DNA of 64,000 nt, taken from the NCBI GenBank assembly GCA_023301465.1, contig JALZUQ010000024.1, forward strand, positions 42,291 through 106,290, given 5' to 3'. The position numbers were made by a program, and so were the translations under genes. The stretch's first letter is position 1. The number at the start of each line of letters is the position of its first letter. The notes beneath the pieces are model-generated. The model was not told where the DNA came from. It searched no databases and saw only the letters and a program-made list of their open reading frames with translations. Positions 56,218 to 64,000 of this stretch are shown piece after piece. The DNA is from Oligoflexales bacterium. GTDB taxonomy: Bacteria; Bdellovibrionota_B; Oligoflexia; Oligoflexales; JALZUQ01.

Positions 56218-58329
56218 ATGAGTTCCTATAAGTATATTCCTGTTGAATACACGACTCCCCACTACTCAACAAAGTTGTGGAGAAGTTACTACCATTACGT
56301 CAAACGATTTTATTCGGCAGAGCTTTTTATTGATATTTTAGAAGAACTCAACATGCCGCTCGACTATATTTTACAAGACGGCAACTGGGTATCCAATCAA
56401 TTCTCAATCCAATTCATGGAAAAATTGAAACATAAAACAGGTAATGATGATATCGCCTTACTGGTAGGTAGGTTTAATTTAGATGCAGAAAACATAAACC
56501 CTTTTGAGCATGCTTTGATTAAGTTGATGCCGCCGTATCTGTTTTTTAGGGTTTTTAAGTTTCAGTTTAAAAAAGCCAATAGATTTCTTGATATAGAAAT
56601 CATCAAAAAAAAGTTTGGCTTCTTTGAGTATAGATTGAAAAAAAACGAAGATACTCCCTCAGACCCTTCTGTCTGTAAAAGTTTAATTGGTACGTTTGAG
56701 AGCCTTAAAAAAATCTATAATCTTTCATATTCTGACGTTGATCATAGTGCGTGCATTCACTCAGGTTCACCAGCATGTGTGTTTAAAGTGAAGTATAGTT
56801 CAAAGAGTTATTGGTTAAAAACCTTATTGTATTTTACTTTGTTTATTTTTCTAATTGCGGCAGGAACATATAGTTTTAATTATATCGTTGGTTCTGCAAG
56901 TTCGAACTTAGTAAGTCTTGCTTCAACATTATTTTTCGTGTCCATATTAGCGACTTCTTTATTGGTTTTTGTTTGTTTCAAATTTAGGGGTTTAGTTAAA
57001 AATAATTTCATTCACAGTGAGTTAAGTCGAAAGAGAACTCTTGAAATGTATGAGAGCAGAAAGAAGCTCAACCGAAGATTTGTTGAGTCAAAAGTACAAA
57101 GAGAGCTGTCTCTTAAACTAATTGCTATGACAGATCCAGATGAAATATGTGATTTTTGTGTGTCAACGTTAATCGAAAAATTTGATTATAGTCAGCTTTT
57201 GCTTATGTTGCTCGATGAAGAAGGTAACAAGTTAGAGACATATTCTGTGCACGGTATGGATAAAGTGTCTTCAGGTATTAAAAAGCTTTCACTTGTCTAT
57301 CCAGACCCTAGAGAAAACGCACTTGTTTTCACAAAGATACTTGAGAATGGGGAGACAAAGCTTATTAATGATATTGATTCTTTTGCTAGCCAACTTACAG
57401 AGCAAAACAAGCGGTTAATTGAAACACTACAAATCAACTCAATGATCGCATCTCCAATTCAAACGAATGAAAATAAATTTGGTTTATTGGTTGTAGGTAA
57501 TGAAGATGTTTCTAAAAAATTCGCTTCTGAAGATAAATATCTTGTAGAGAGTATGAGTAGGCTTCTTTCTTTGTTTTTTCAAAATGCCAAACTATTTAGT
57601 AAAGAGACAAAATTACGCCGATTATTTCAAAAGTACGTGCCACCAGTCATCTTGGATAATGTGGGGGTAGAAGATATCCGGTCACAGCAGCCTCCAAAAG
57701 AGCGACAGATAACATCTATGTTTGTCGATCTTAGAGGTTTTTCAAAGCTGAGTGAAAAGATAGACCCAAGCATAGTTGTGAAGCTTATTAATCATTATTT
57801 TGAATTTGTAACTTTACATATTGAAAACGAAAAGGGCCTCATCGACAATTTAATTGGTGATGGTGTTGTGGCATTTTTTGTTTCCGATGATCAGGCAGAG
57901 TGTCACAGAACACGAGCTCTGAGAGCAGCGGCATCCATTATTACAAAACTTAGTGATATTGAAAAAGAATTTGTGAAATTGGGATTTGATTTCAACGGAG
58001 TTGGAGTTGGAGTACATAGCGGTAAAACAATTGTAGGTACAATAGGGTGTGATAGAAAACTCAATTATACTGCAATCGGAGACGTTGTGAATCTAGCTTC
58101 TCGATTAGAAGAATGCTCTAAAAAGTATTTCAATAAAGATATTGCAAACAAACGAGGAATCGTTATTGCGAGCTCAGATTTAGTGCGTTCTAGTGAAACA
58201 CAAGAATACTTTCACTCTCACGGTCCTCAAGAGATCAGAGGTAGAAAGAAAATGGAATCTATTTATGAGATGGATGTCGAACTCGCTGAGCATTACTTAG
58301 GTCAGTTTATTGATCGTAAGGTCGCATAA
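56218..58329 (+). CDS. Membrane GAF-domain class III nucleotide cyclase
   Basis: 703 residues from ATG 56218; no clear ribosome binding site. Residues 1-190 are a soluble domain with a Cys/His motif near its end ('HSACIHSGSPACVFKV') that recalls V4R or heme-NO-type sensor folds. Two membrane segments lie at ~203-220 and ~235-258. Then come a coiled stretch, a GAF domain (~300-455) and a class III cyclase (~495-690) with metal residues Asp504 in 'FVDLRGFS' and Asp548 in 'LIGDGVVAFF', and 'AIGDVVNLASRLE'. The product should be cAMP or cGMP; the purine cannot be told. It is divergent from the HDO/acyltransferase pair across 92 bases. Confidence 0.93.
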   Translation: MSSYKYIPVEYTTPHYSTKLWRSYYHYVKRFYSAELFIDILEELNMPLDYILQDGNWVSNQFSIQFMEKLKHKTGNDDIALLVGRFNLDAENINPFEHALIKLMPPYLFFRVFKFQFKKANRFLDIEIIKKKFGFFEYRLKKNEDTPSDPSVCKSLIGTFESLKKIYNLSYSDVDHSACIHSGSPACVFKVKYSSKSYWLKTLLYFTLFIFLIAAGTYSFNYIVGSASSNLVSLASTLFFVSILATSLLVFVCFKFRGLVKNNFIHSELSRKRTLEMYESRKKLNRRFVESKVQRELSLKLIAMTDPDEICDFCVSTLIEKFDYSQLLLMLLDEEGNKLETYSVHGMDKVSSGIKKLSLVYPDPRENALVFTKILENGETKLINDIDSFASQLTEQNKRLIETLQINSMIASPIQTNENKFGLLVVGNEDVSKKFASEDKYLVESMSRLLSLFFQNAKLFSKETKLRRLFQKYVPPVILDNVGVEDIRSQQPPKERQITSMFVDLRGFSKLSEKIDPSIVVKLINHYFEFVTLHIENEKGLIDNLIGDGVVAFFVSDDQAECHRTRALRAAASIITKLSDIEKEFVKLGFDFNGVGVGVHSGKTIVGTIGCDRKLNYTAIGDVVNLASRLEECSKKYFNKDIANKRGIVIASSDLVRSSETQEYFHSHGPQEIRGRKKMESIYEMDVELAEHYLGQFIDRKVA

Positions 58330-58396
58330 TAAATTATAGCAAGGTTATATATTTATTTGTATGTTCTCAATATCAGTAGGTGATTTTAGACCTTAC

Positions 58397-59491
58397 TTAA
58401 CCGTGTGATGAAGGTGCGGTTCTGTTTGTAGCGAATGCAGTTTTCTTGTTTGGTTTTGTTTTAGATTTTTCACCATATAACAATTCAGCTTCTTTGAATG
58501 TAAGCCAAGTATGTGTGTCAAAATCATATAATTTACATTGATAACAGTCTTTTAGGTATTGAGTGAAAGTGAAGGTTACTTCTTGTATTTCGTTTTCTTC
58601 ACCTAAGCGAGTTTTTAGTTTTTTTTGAGCTGAAGCGATTTTATATAGTGGTATGGAAGGATTTACATGGTGGGCATTATGATGCATGACTCTGTGGAAA
58701 ATAAGATCTAATAATTTAGGAAATTTAACATGAATAGTTGAGCTAATAGCTCCCCTATAAAAGCTCCATTCTTTGAATTCTTTGTACCATTTTGTCGTTT
58801 GGTTTGTGTGTTGAATATAAGTTACAAAACCAACTAAGTAACTAAATGCAATATGAGGTATTAGTGTGAAAAAAATAAACGAATCGAATAAACTCATTGT
58901 ATTACTGAGATAATATCCTGCTGTGGTTGAAATTGGTATAAATGTTAATGCTATTAGTACATCAAGTACCAAAATTTTGTTTTGAGATGTCAGTGGTCTC
59001 CATATCATATGCTTGATCCAAAACTTTAAAACCCAATGAAATCCAGCACCAAATACCGATCTTTCAATTTTATAAAGTATTTTTTTGTGAAAATTAAGTG
59101 CAATATATTGTTTGAAAGACAACGGAAGCCAAATTATATCTTTTGATACTAAATTTGTGAAACGATGATGATTTAAATTATGTTCGTTATGCCACGGTGT
59201 GAAAGGAGTTAAGCTAAAACTGAAAAAAATTCTACCAAATATATGATTTAATGCATTAGATTTAAATAGTGCTTTATGGCAAAGATCATGCCCTATGACA
59301 AAACACATACCATGTGTCAATACATGCAAAATTAATAATAAAACGTAGCTTAATAAGCTATTATGAGTTGTCAGAGTATAAAATGAAAGTGCAAAGACAG
59401 CAAAATTTAAGATGACAATTAAAATTGCTTTTAAATTGTCTTTAGATATATTGCCAGAGACTAAGTTTACTAATTCACGATTTGATTTCAT
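58397..59491 (-). CDS. Membrane fatty acid desaturase
   Basis: 364 residues from ATG 59491 with AGGAGG upstream. It is a polytopic membrane protein with all three His boxes of the desaturase family: 'HDLCH' at 68-72, 'HNEHNLNHH' at 101-109 and 'HHNAHH' near 275. These hold a diiron centre that uses O2 to desaturate or hydroxylate lipid acyl chains. Length is normal. It faces the cyclase gene convergently. It sits among other genes for fatty-acyl chemistry (FeeM-like, HDO, PhcB-like), so it may modify a signal precursor rather than bulk lipid; inference. Confidence 0.93.
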   Translation of the reverse strand: MKSNRELVNLVSGNISKDNLKAILIVILNFAVFALSFYTLTTHNSLLSYVLLLILHVLTHGMCFVIGHDLCHKALFKSNALNHIFGRIFFSFSLTPFTPWHNEHNLNHHRFTNLVSKDIIWLPLSFKQYIALNFHKKILYKIERSVFGAGFHWVLKFWIKHMIWRPLTSQNKILVLDVLIALTFIPISTTAGYYLSNTMSLFDSFIFFTLIPHIAFSYLVGFVTYIQHTNQTTKWYKEFKEWSFYRGAISSTIHVKFPKLLDLIFHRVMHHNAHHVNPSIPLYKIASAQKKLKTRLGEENEIQEVTFTFTQYLKDCYQCKLYDFDTHTWLTFKEAELLYGEKSKTKPNKKTAFATNRTAPSSHG

Positions 59492-59709
59492 TTTGTCCTC
59501 CTAGCTTAAATATATTCAACTTTCATGCCATGATAACTAACTGATTTTCAAGTGAATTCAATGAATTTAGTTGTCTAGTATATCGATAGTATTAAATAAA
59601 TTGACAATAGAATAATTTAAGTGCCTGTTTTCATTTGTTTTTATGTTTTGTGGTGTTTAGTGCTAATAATAGATGCCGATTAATATGTAGTAGTATTATA
59701 GAGGTATTT

Positions 59710-61101
59710 ATGAAAGTTCGAAGCACTCGATTAAAGGGTGGTAAAAAAGTTATCGTTTCTCTTGTACTAGAGAATATTGGGAAGTGCAGGGTTATGGATT
59801 TTAGTCTAACCGGAATAAAATTTACTTCAAAACAAAAACTAACTGGAACCGAAGAAGTTACTGTAAGTATTAATGATGATATTGTTTATTCTGGTCAATT
59901 ACAAATAGTTTGGAGTAATGAGTCAGAGTCTAACTTTATCAATGGTGCTAAATTTCTTACAAATTTAATTATGCCGGGAACTGTTGAATCGTATAGAATT
60001 GCAGATGAGTTTATTGAAGATTTAGATAAAGATATATCTCCTTTGATAAGCCTGCCTAAAGAAGCAAAGTCAATAATATTTGATTTGCAAAACGCATTAA
60101 TTGCTTTAAAGAGAATTTCAAATAAATATGACGAAATTTTAAAATCTAAACCTACTAAAATAGGTAGAGCATTTGATCTTAGTATTAGAAACATGTATCT
60201 AAAATATTTTCATCCATTTGTCTTAAAACTTAGTAAAGATCTAACTGCATATTATAACTCAATCGATAATGATGAAGATCACTATAACTTGCAACAAGCA
60301 TTGAATTTAACAGTTCAAGAACATATTGTAACTGGTAAATTCTCCAAAAGAGCACTTGAAAAACCTTTAGGTTATGCAGGAGATTACGAGTTAATGTCGC
60401 AGCTTTATGATGAGACGTTGGTTGGGAATAGTCTGTTTGAAAAAATAATACAATGTTATGCAGTTAATGAGTTTTCATCAACCTCTGTGAGGTTTAGAAG
60501 GGATTATATTAGCAATAAGTTAGTTGAGAAAGTAAAAAATTGTAAAAGTTTTAAAATCTTGAGTGTTGCATGTGGTCCAGCAGTTGAAATTGTAGATTTA
60601 ATTAATAAAATGAAAATTAATGATTCAGGCCAATGTGTTGAGGTTTTTTTGTTAGATGCTGATATTGATGCTTTAATTGAAGCTAAAAATCGGATTGATT
60701 CTGTGGCTGTTGGTGTTGATTTGTCAAATATTAAAATACATTATATACATGAGAGCATAACAGCTATTTTAAATCGAAAAATAATAAAAAAAGAGTACTT
60801 TAGTTATGGTGAATTTGATTTTGTATATTCTATGGGGCTTTATGATTATTTAGAGGAACGTGTTGCTAAAGCACTTACTAATGAACTTGTTAAGTATACT
60901 AAAAATTCTGGTGAAATTATTATTGGTAATTTTCATGAAAGTAATCCAACGAAAGCGGTTTTAGATTTGATATTGAATTGGAAATTAATTCATAGAACAG
61001 AGGAAAAAATGCTAGCTATTGTTGAAAGGCATGAATCTATTGAAAAAAGAATTATTTTTGATGAGAATAAGATAGAGATGTTAATGGAGCTTTCTCTCTA
61101 A
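59710..61101 (+). CDS. PilZ-like and PhcB-like SAM methyltransferase
   Basis: 463 residues from ATG 59710 with GAGG five bases upstream; the open frame begins earlier but without a start signal. Residues 1-95 resemble a PilZ domain ('RVMDFSLTGIKFTS', D-x-S-x-x-G) though the N-terminal Arg motif is weak. Residues ~205-460 match the family of the 3-hydroxypalmitate methyl ester synthase PhcB: 'ALEKPLGYAGDYELM', SAM motif I 'ILSVACGPAVEIVDL', 'LLDADIDALIEAKNRI' and 'FVYSMGLYDYL'. PhcB makes a fatty-acid methyl ester quorum signal in Ralstonia. Start and stop overlap the next cyclase gene in TAATG, so the two are translationally coupled. Confidence 0.85.
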   Translation: MKVRSTRLKGGKKVIVSLVLENIGKCRVMDFSLTGIKFTSKQKLTGTEEVTVSINDDIVYSGQLQIVWSNESESNFINGAKFLTNLIMPGTVESYRIADEFIEDLDKDISPLISLPKEAKSIIFDLQNALIALKRISNKYDEILKSKPTKIGRAFDLSIRNMYLKYFHPFVLKLSKDLTAYYNSIDNDEDHYNLQQALNLTVQEHIVTGKFSKRALEKPLGYAGDYELMSQLYDETLVGNSLFEKIIQCYAVNEFSSTSVRFRRDYISNKLVEKVKNCKSFKILSVACGPAVEIVDLINKMKINDSGQCVEVFLLDADIDALIEAKNRIDSVAVGVDLSNIKIHYIHESITAILNRKIIKKEYFSYGEFDFVYSMGLYDYLEERVAKALTNELVKYTKNSGEIIIGNFHESNPTKAVLDLILNWKLIHRTEEKMLAIVERHESIEKRIIFDENKIEMLMELSL

Positions 61102-62447
61102 TGCAACCAGGAGTTGAAGATAAGAGTAGTCAACGCCGAGTCTCCGAGTATGTAAGGTATATAGGTAAGTATGGTATACCGATATTCCTATCATTTTCTG
61201 TTGTTGATTATATATATTTTCCATCATTGTGCATACGTTGGTTTATCTATCGTCTGCTAGTCGTGTCTTTGTGTTTATTGCTTTTGTTGTTTACAAGATT
61301 TACAAAAAATTACAAATTTTTGAATCTTTGTTTTGTTTTAGTTTTTGTTGTTATTAGTAATTCCATGAATTTAATGATGTATGAAAGCGGCGGTTATCAA
61401 TCAGCCTATATTCACGGTGTGATTTTGATTGTTTCTTTTTTGGTTGTTATTTTTAGAATGTCAATTTTACAAAACACTATTATATCTACCATGTCTTATA
61501 TTCCAACTATTTTTATCATATTTCAATCTGTAAATAAAGACACTCTTCATCTTGCATTTACATTAGCAAGTTTCCCTATTGGGATGTTCGCGTTTACGCT
61601 TGTCTTTTCTTTAAGTGATAATACATTTTTCGAAGCGGCATTAAAAGAAAAACTAAAAAGCAAACGCCAAGAAGTCCTAACGAGATCATTCCCAAGCCAA
61701 TTACGACATTTAGTACAAGAAGGCCGTTTAACCATAGATAAAAATACAGTTCTTGAGGATTGTTTAGTAGGTTTTATTGACATTGTAGCGTCGACAAGAA
61801 TGGGTAATAGGCTGAGTCTCGAAGATGACTGGAGATTTAAGGAAGATTTTTTAAACTGCGTAGTCAAACGCTCTGAGACATTTAATATGTTTATCCTTAA
61901 TCAATTAGGTGACGGTATTTTATTCATATCAGATCCAAAGATGTCTTTTTCATGGGATAAAAATTTAATAGACTTTTTTAGACATGTCACATTTGATTTT
62001 GAGACTGTTCTGGATAAGTACAAACAAAATCTTATAGGTATCGATACCGGTATAAAATGTGGAGCAACTTTAGGGCAAGTGGCAATGGGTTTTATTGGTC
62101 AAAAACAATCTTTTTACACAGTAATGGGCCCAACTGTTAATTTAGCGTCTAGATTTGCGTCCCAAGCTCATGTGAATCAATTAGCGGTTTCAGAAAACGT
62201 AAATCAAAGGCTTTATACAACACATGATGTGGAGCTAGATTTCATTTCAAATGTCACAATGAAGGGCTTCGAAGAAAAGTATAACCTCATCAACCTTATG
62301 CCTGCAAGCTTCTACGATATGGTAACTGAGTGTGCTTCATGCAACCAAATGATGTCACTTATGGAACACCAAGGCCAAGTTCAAATCGTCTGTACCCGAT
62401 GTGATTCGCGAGATGGATTCAAGCATATCGAAAAACAAGCCGCATAA
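61101..62447 (+). CDS. Membrane class III nucleotide cyclase with zinc-ribbon tail
   Basis: 448 residues from ATG 61101. About six membrane segments span residues 17-175, then a short linker and a class III cyclase (~215-405) with metal residues Asp227 in 'VGFIDIVAST' and Asp271 in 'QLGDGILF', and 'VMGPTVNLASRFA'. The C-terminus has a two-knuckle zinc ribbon ('CASCNQ', then 'CTRCDSR'). This tail is unusual for cyclases. It is coupled to the PhcB-like methyltransferase gene, so the membrane domain might sense the methyl ester; inference. Product cAMP or cGMP undetermined. Confidence 0.9.
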   Translation: MQPGVEDKSSQRRVSEYVRYIGKYGIPIFLSFSVVDYIYFPSLCIRWFIYRLLVVSLCLLLLLFTRFTKNYKFLNLCFVLVFVVISNSMNLMMYESGGYQSAYIHGVILIVSFLVVIFRMSILQNTIISTMSYIPTIFIIFQSVNKDTLHLAFTLASFPIGMFAFTLVFSLSDNTFFEAALKEKLKSKRQEVLTRSFPSQLRHLVQEGRLTIDKNTVLEDCLVGFIDIVASTRMGNRLSLEDDWRFKEDFLNCVVKRSETFNMFILNQLGDGILFISDPKMSFSWDKNLIDFFRHVTFDFETVLDKYKQNLIGIDTGIKCGATLGQVAMGFIGQKQSFYTVMGPTVNLASRFASQAHVNQLAVSENVNQRLYTTHDVELDFISNVTMKGFEEKYNLINLMPASFYDMVTECASCNQMMSLMEHQGQVQIVCTRCDSRDGFKHIEKQAA

Positions 62448-62936
62448 TCATTTCAAGTTGCTATCAAAGCGTTTCCACAACAACAAAGTCTCAATCTCAG
62501 ACCCGGCATAAGTCAAACCACCAATCACCTTAAAGTATATACTAGTTTGAATGATTCATAGAGTTCACCTAAATATTGTGGATTATTGATTTGAAAGGCA
62601 TGACAGCCTTGACTTTTTAGTGTTGTCGAAAACACCGATTAAAGAGAACAGACGTCGTTTTTCAATAGGTGGGTCGCAGTGGTCTTTTTCTGTCTGACAA
62701 TGTGATGTTGTCGTGATTAGTGAAAAAATAATCCAATAGGATTTATTGTGTAATAAGTTAATAAAATCAACCATGTATATGATTCGTTTAGATTACGGGC
62801 TTAGGTGGACGATAATAATACTTATCAGGTTGCTTATTTAAAATAAGGTTAAGCTGTGAAGCTCATATTTAAAAATTTTAATTTTATCTTATGTATTATG
62901 CTACCCCCCGGTTTCAGCAAAGTTGACGCATAAAAT
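62448..62936. other. Non-coding stretch with a leader-like peptide near its end
   Basis: 489 bases. Most show nothing recognisable. From GTG 62856, with AAGG about eight bases upstream, a 25-codon frame ('MKLIFKNFNFILCIMLPPGF...') ends at TAA 62931. It is in frame with the gene at 62937 and looks like a signal peptide. A minus-strand ORF at 62583-62774 has no ribosome binding site. Confidence 0.5.
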
Positions 62937-63992
62937 TTGTCGAGTAGGGATCTGATATTTGGAAACGATTTTCCAACTGATCCACTAGATGGCTTGAATA
63001 ACATTGAGGGCGATCAAGGTGATGACCTTAAAGATGATATTCCACCTGTGCTAGATACTATACCAGAAGTTAATTTAGACCTAGATAATGTGCCGCCATC
63101 TCCAGAGACCCTTGTCGCTATAAGAAACCCAAAAACTGATGGCACAAGTGGAACAACTGTATCAGATTCTATTATTGTGTATGTTCCTCCAGTCCTACCT
63201 AGTACAGTAACTGGTGCTCAGAGCTCCACAAGTTTTTTACCTGAGGCTGTAAGTGGTGATCTTATAGCTTCTATATATGTGGAATGTGAGACATCTTTTG
63301 AATTTAGTGATGAATCTCATGAGCCTTTTTCTAAATTATCGTGTTATGCAGGTCGATATGCAGGTACTCGTGAATCTTTAGATGTTCCCTCTATTATCGA
63401 GTTTGTAGCATTAAAAGATGGTCAATTAGATAAAAGCTGGTCTGTCGATTGGAATTTGGATTTTCCAAGTACTGATGCGGGGTGCGAAACTTCATCGCAA
63501 GGTTTAGAGTTTCATTGCGAATTTTTAAATACTTTTATTGATAAAGTAGCTAAAGCAAATCTAACTTTGACTCCATCAGAAGACTCTGGTTATGTTGTGC
63601 ACACAACCTCCGGTTCATCTGTTTTTAAAGGTTGTAGTGAAGAAATGAATAATGGGTTCCCATTTGCAAACTCTACTGAATCAAACCTTGTGCCAGATCT
63701 TGTTATAATATGCTCAGAACAACAATTTAATCGAATCGCTGATAAAAATACTTATGCTGGTAAAACCCCAATTAAGAGACTGCAAATGGATTGTTTTTTA
63801 GCAAGTGATTTAGATTTCACAGATAAATCTATCAATATGATTGGCGGTAGCTCTGGGACAGATTCTTTTGAAGGTCGTTTTTATAGTGACGGCAAAGAAG
63901 TTTCAGGTGTTGCATTAGCAAGTGAAAAGAAAAATCCACTTGGATTATTTGGATTAATTTCTTCTGCTGTCTTAAGTGACTTTAAGCTTTAA
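62937..63992 (+). CDS. Acidic secreted-type protein, leader cut off by a stop codon
   Basis: 351 residues if started at TTG 62937, which has no ribosome binding site. The chain is acidic at first ('GDQGDDLKDDIPPV') and later has several Cys ('VECETSFEF', 'LSCYAGRYAG', 'AGCETSSQGLEFHCEF', 'LVIICSEQQ'), typical of extracytoplasmic proteins. It has no signal peptide of its own. In the same frame just upstream, a GTG-started 25-codon segment looks like one and ends at TAA 62931. The gene is therefore either inactivated by a nonsense change, mis-sequenced, or expressed by readthrough or reinitiation. The coding body is otherwise intact to its stop at 63992. Function is unknown. Confidence 0.6.
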   Translation: MSSRDLIFGNDFPTDPLDGLNNIEGDQGDDLKDDIPPVLDTIPEVNLDLDNVPPSPETLVAIRNPKTDGTSGTTVSDSIIVYVPPVLPSTVTGAQSSTSFLPEAVSGDLIASIYVECETSFEFSDESHEPFSKLSCYAGRYAGTRESLDVPSIIEFVALKDGQLDKSWSVDWNLDFPSTDAGCETSSQGLEFHCEFLNTFIDKVAKANLTLTPSEDSGYVVHTTSGSSVFKGCSEEMNNGFPFANSTESNLVPDLVIICSEQQFNRIADKNTYAGKTPIKRLQMDCFLASDLDFTDKSINMIGGSSGTDSFEGRFYSDGKEVSGVALASEKKNPLGLFGLISSAVLSDFKL

Positions 63993-64000
63993 GCTTTAAG

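Noticed and set aside
62583..62774. 63-codon minus-strand ORF with a hydrophobic start
   Set aside because: No ribosome binding site and no similarity; length is expected by chance in A+T-rich DNA.

Overview
The window is A+T-rich DNA from a Gram-negative bacterium. Supporting signs are many Sec signal peptides and lipobox lipoproteins, a quinone-type (class 2) PyrD, a beta-barrel-like protein and a BatD/MoxR/VWA stress operon. The mix of tig, clpP, clpX and lon with many novel lipoproteins, PilZ enzymes and a membrane pyrophosphatase would suit the Bdellovibrionota/Oligoflexia or another former 'deltaproteobacterial' lineage. That placement is inference; nothing here fixes the genus. I see no tRNA, rRNA, insertion sequence, phage gene or CRISPR array.

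Layout. 0-9 kb: a secreted repeat protein, a caspase-fold lipoprotein, hppA, a response regulator, pyrD and a lipoprotein. 9.3-18.0 kb: a five-gene operon ending in a strong terminator. It encodes a secreted degenerate trypsin-like protein with Ig-like repeats, a secreted Clp/Hsp100-type AAA+ ATPase, a secreted VWA protein with an acidic tail, a second secreted Clp/Hsp100-type ATPase and a secreted active trypsin-like protease. 18.0-25.1 kb: lipoproteins (one of the endonuclease/exonuclease/phosphatase fold), a free-standing ClpX-type zinc finger protein, a NupC-type transporter and a DUF1820 protein. 25.3-33.9 kb: a MoxR-DUF58-DUF4381-VWA-VWA-TPR-BatD-BatE-like operon ending in pyrE. 34.1-37.5 kb: a signal-peptide-bearing protein with two Clp-type AAA+ modules fused to an FtsH-type (M41) zinc protease. 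37.5-53.7 kb (minus strand): lpd, an E2 acyltransferase, trigger factor, two lipoproteins, clpP, clpX, lon, a PAS histidine kinase and a lipoprotein/barrel protein. 54-62.4 kb: two PilZ-linked enzymes (a FeeM-like acyltransferase and a PhcB-like methyltransferase), a heme-oxygenase-fold diiron-type protein, a fatty acid desaturase and two class III nucleotide cyclases. The window ends in a secreted-type protein whose leader is separated from its body by an in-frame stop.

The strongest candidate for an undescribed system is the exported AAA+ proteolysis set. Three large Clp-type ATPases carry apparently genuine signal peptides, although no ATP pool is known outside the inner membrane. Two share an operon with an active serine protease, a pseudoprotease and a VWA protein; the third carries its own zinc protease. 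Both operon ATPases keep an intact Walker A in the second AAA+ domain and have a decayed first domain, as in a remodelled ClpA/B/C. They could work in the periplasm, at the surface, or inside another cell where ATP is available. A second theme is lipid and cyclic-nucleotide signalling at 54-62.4 kb.
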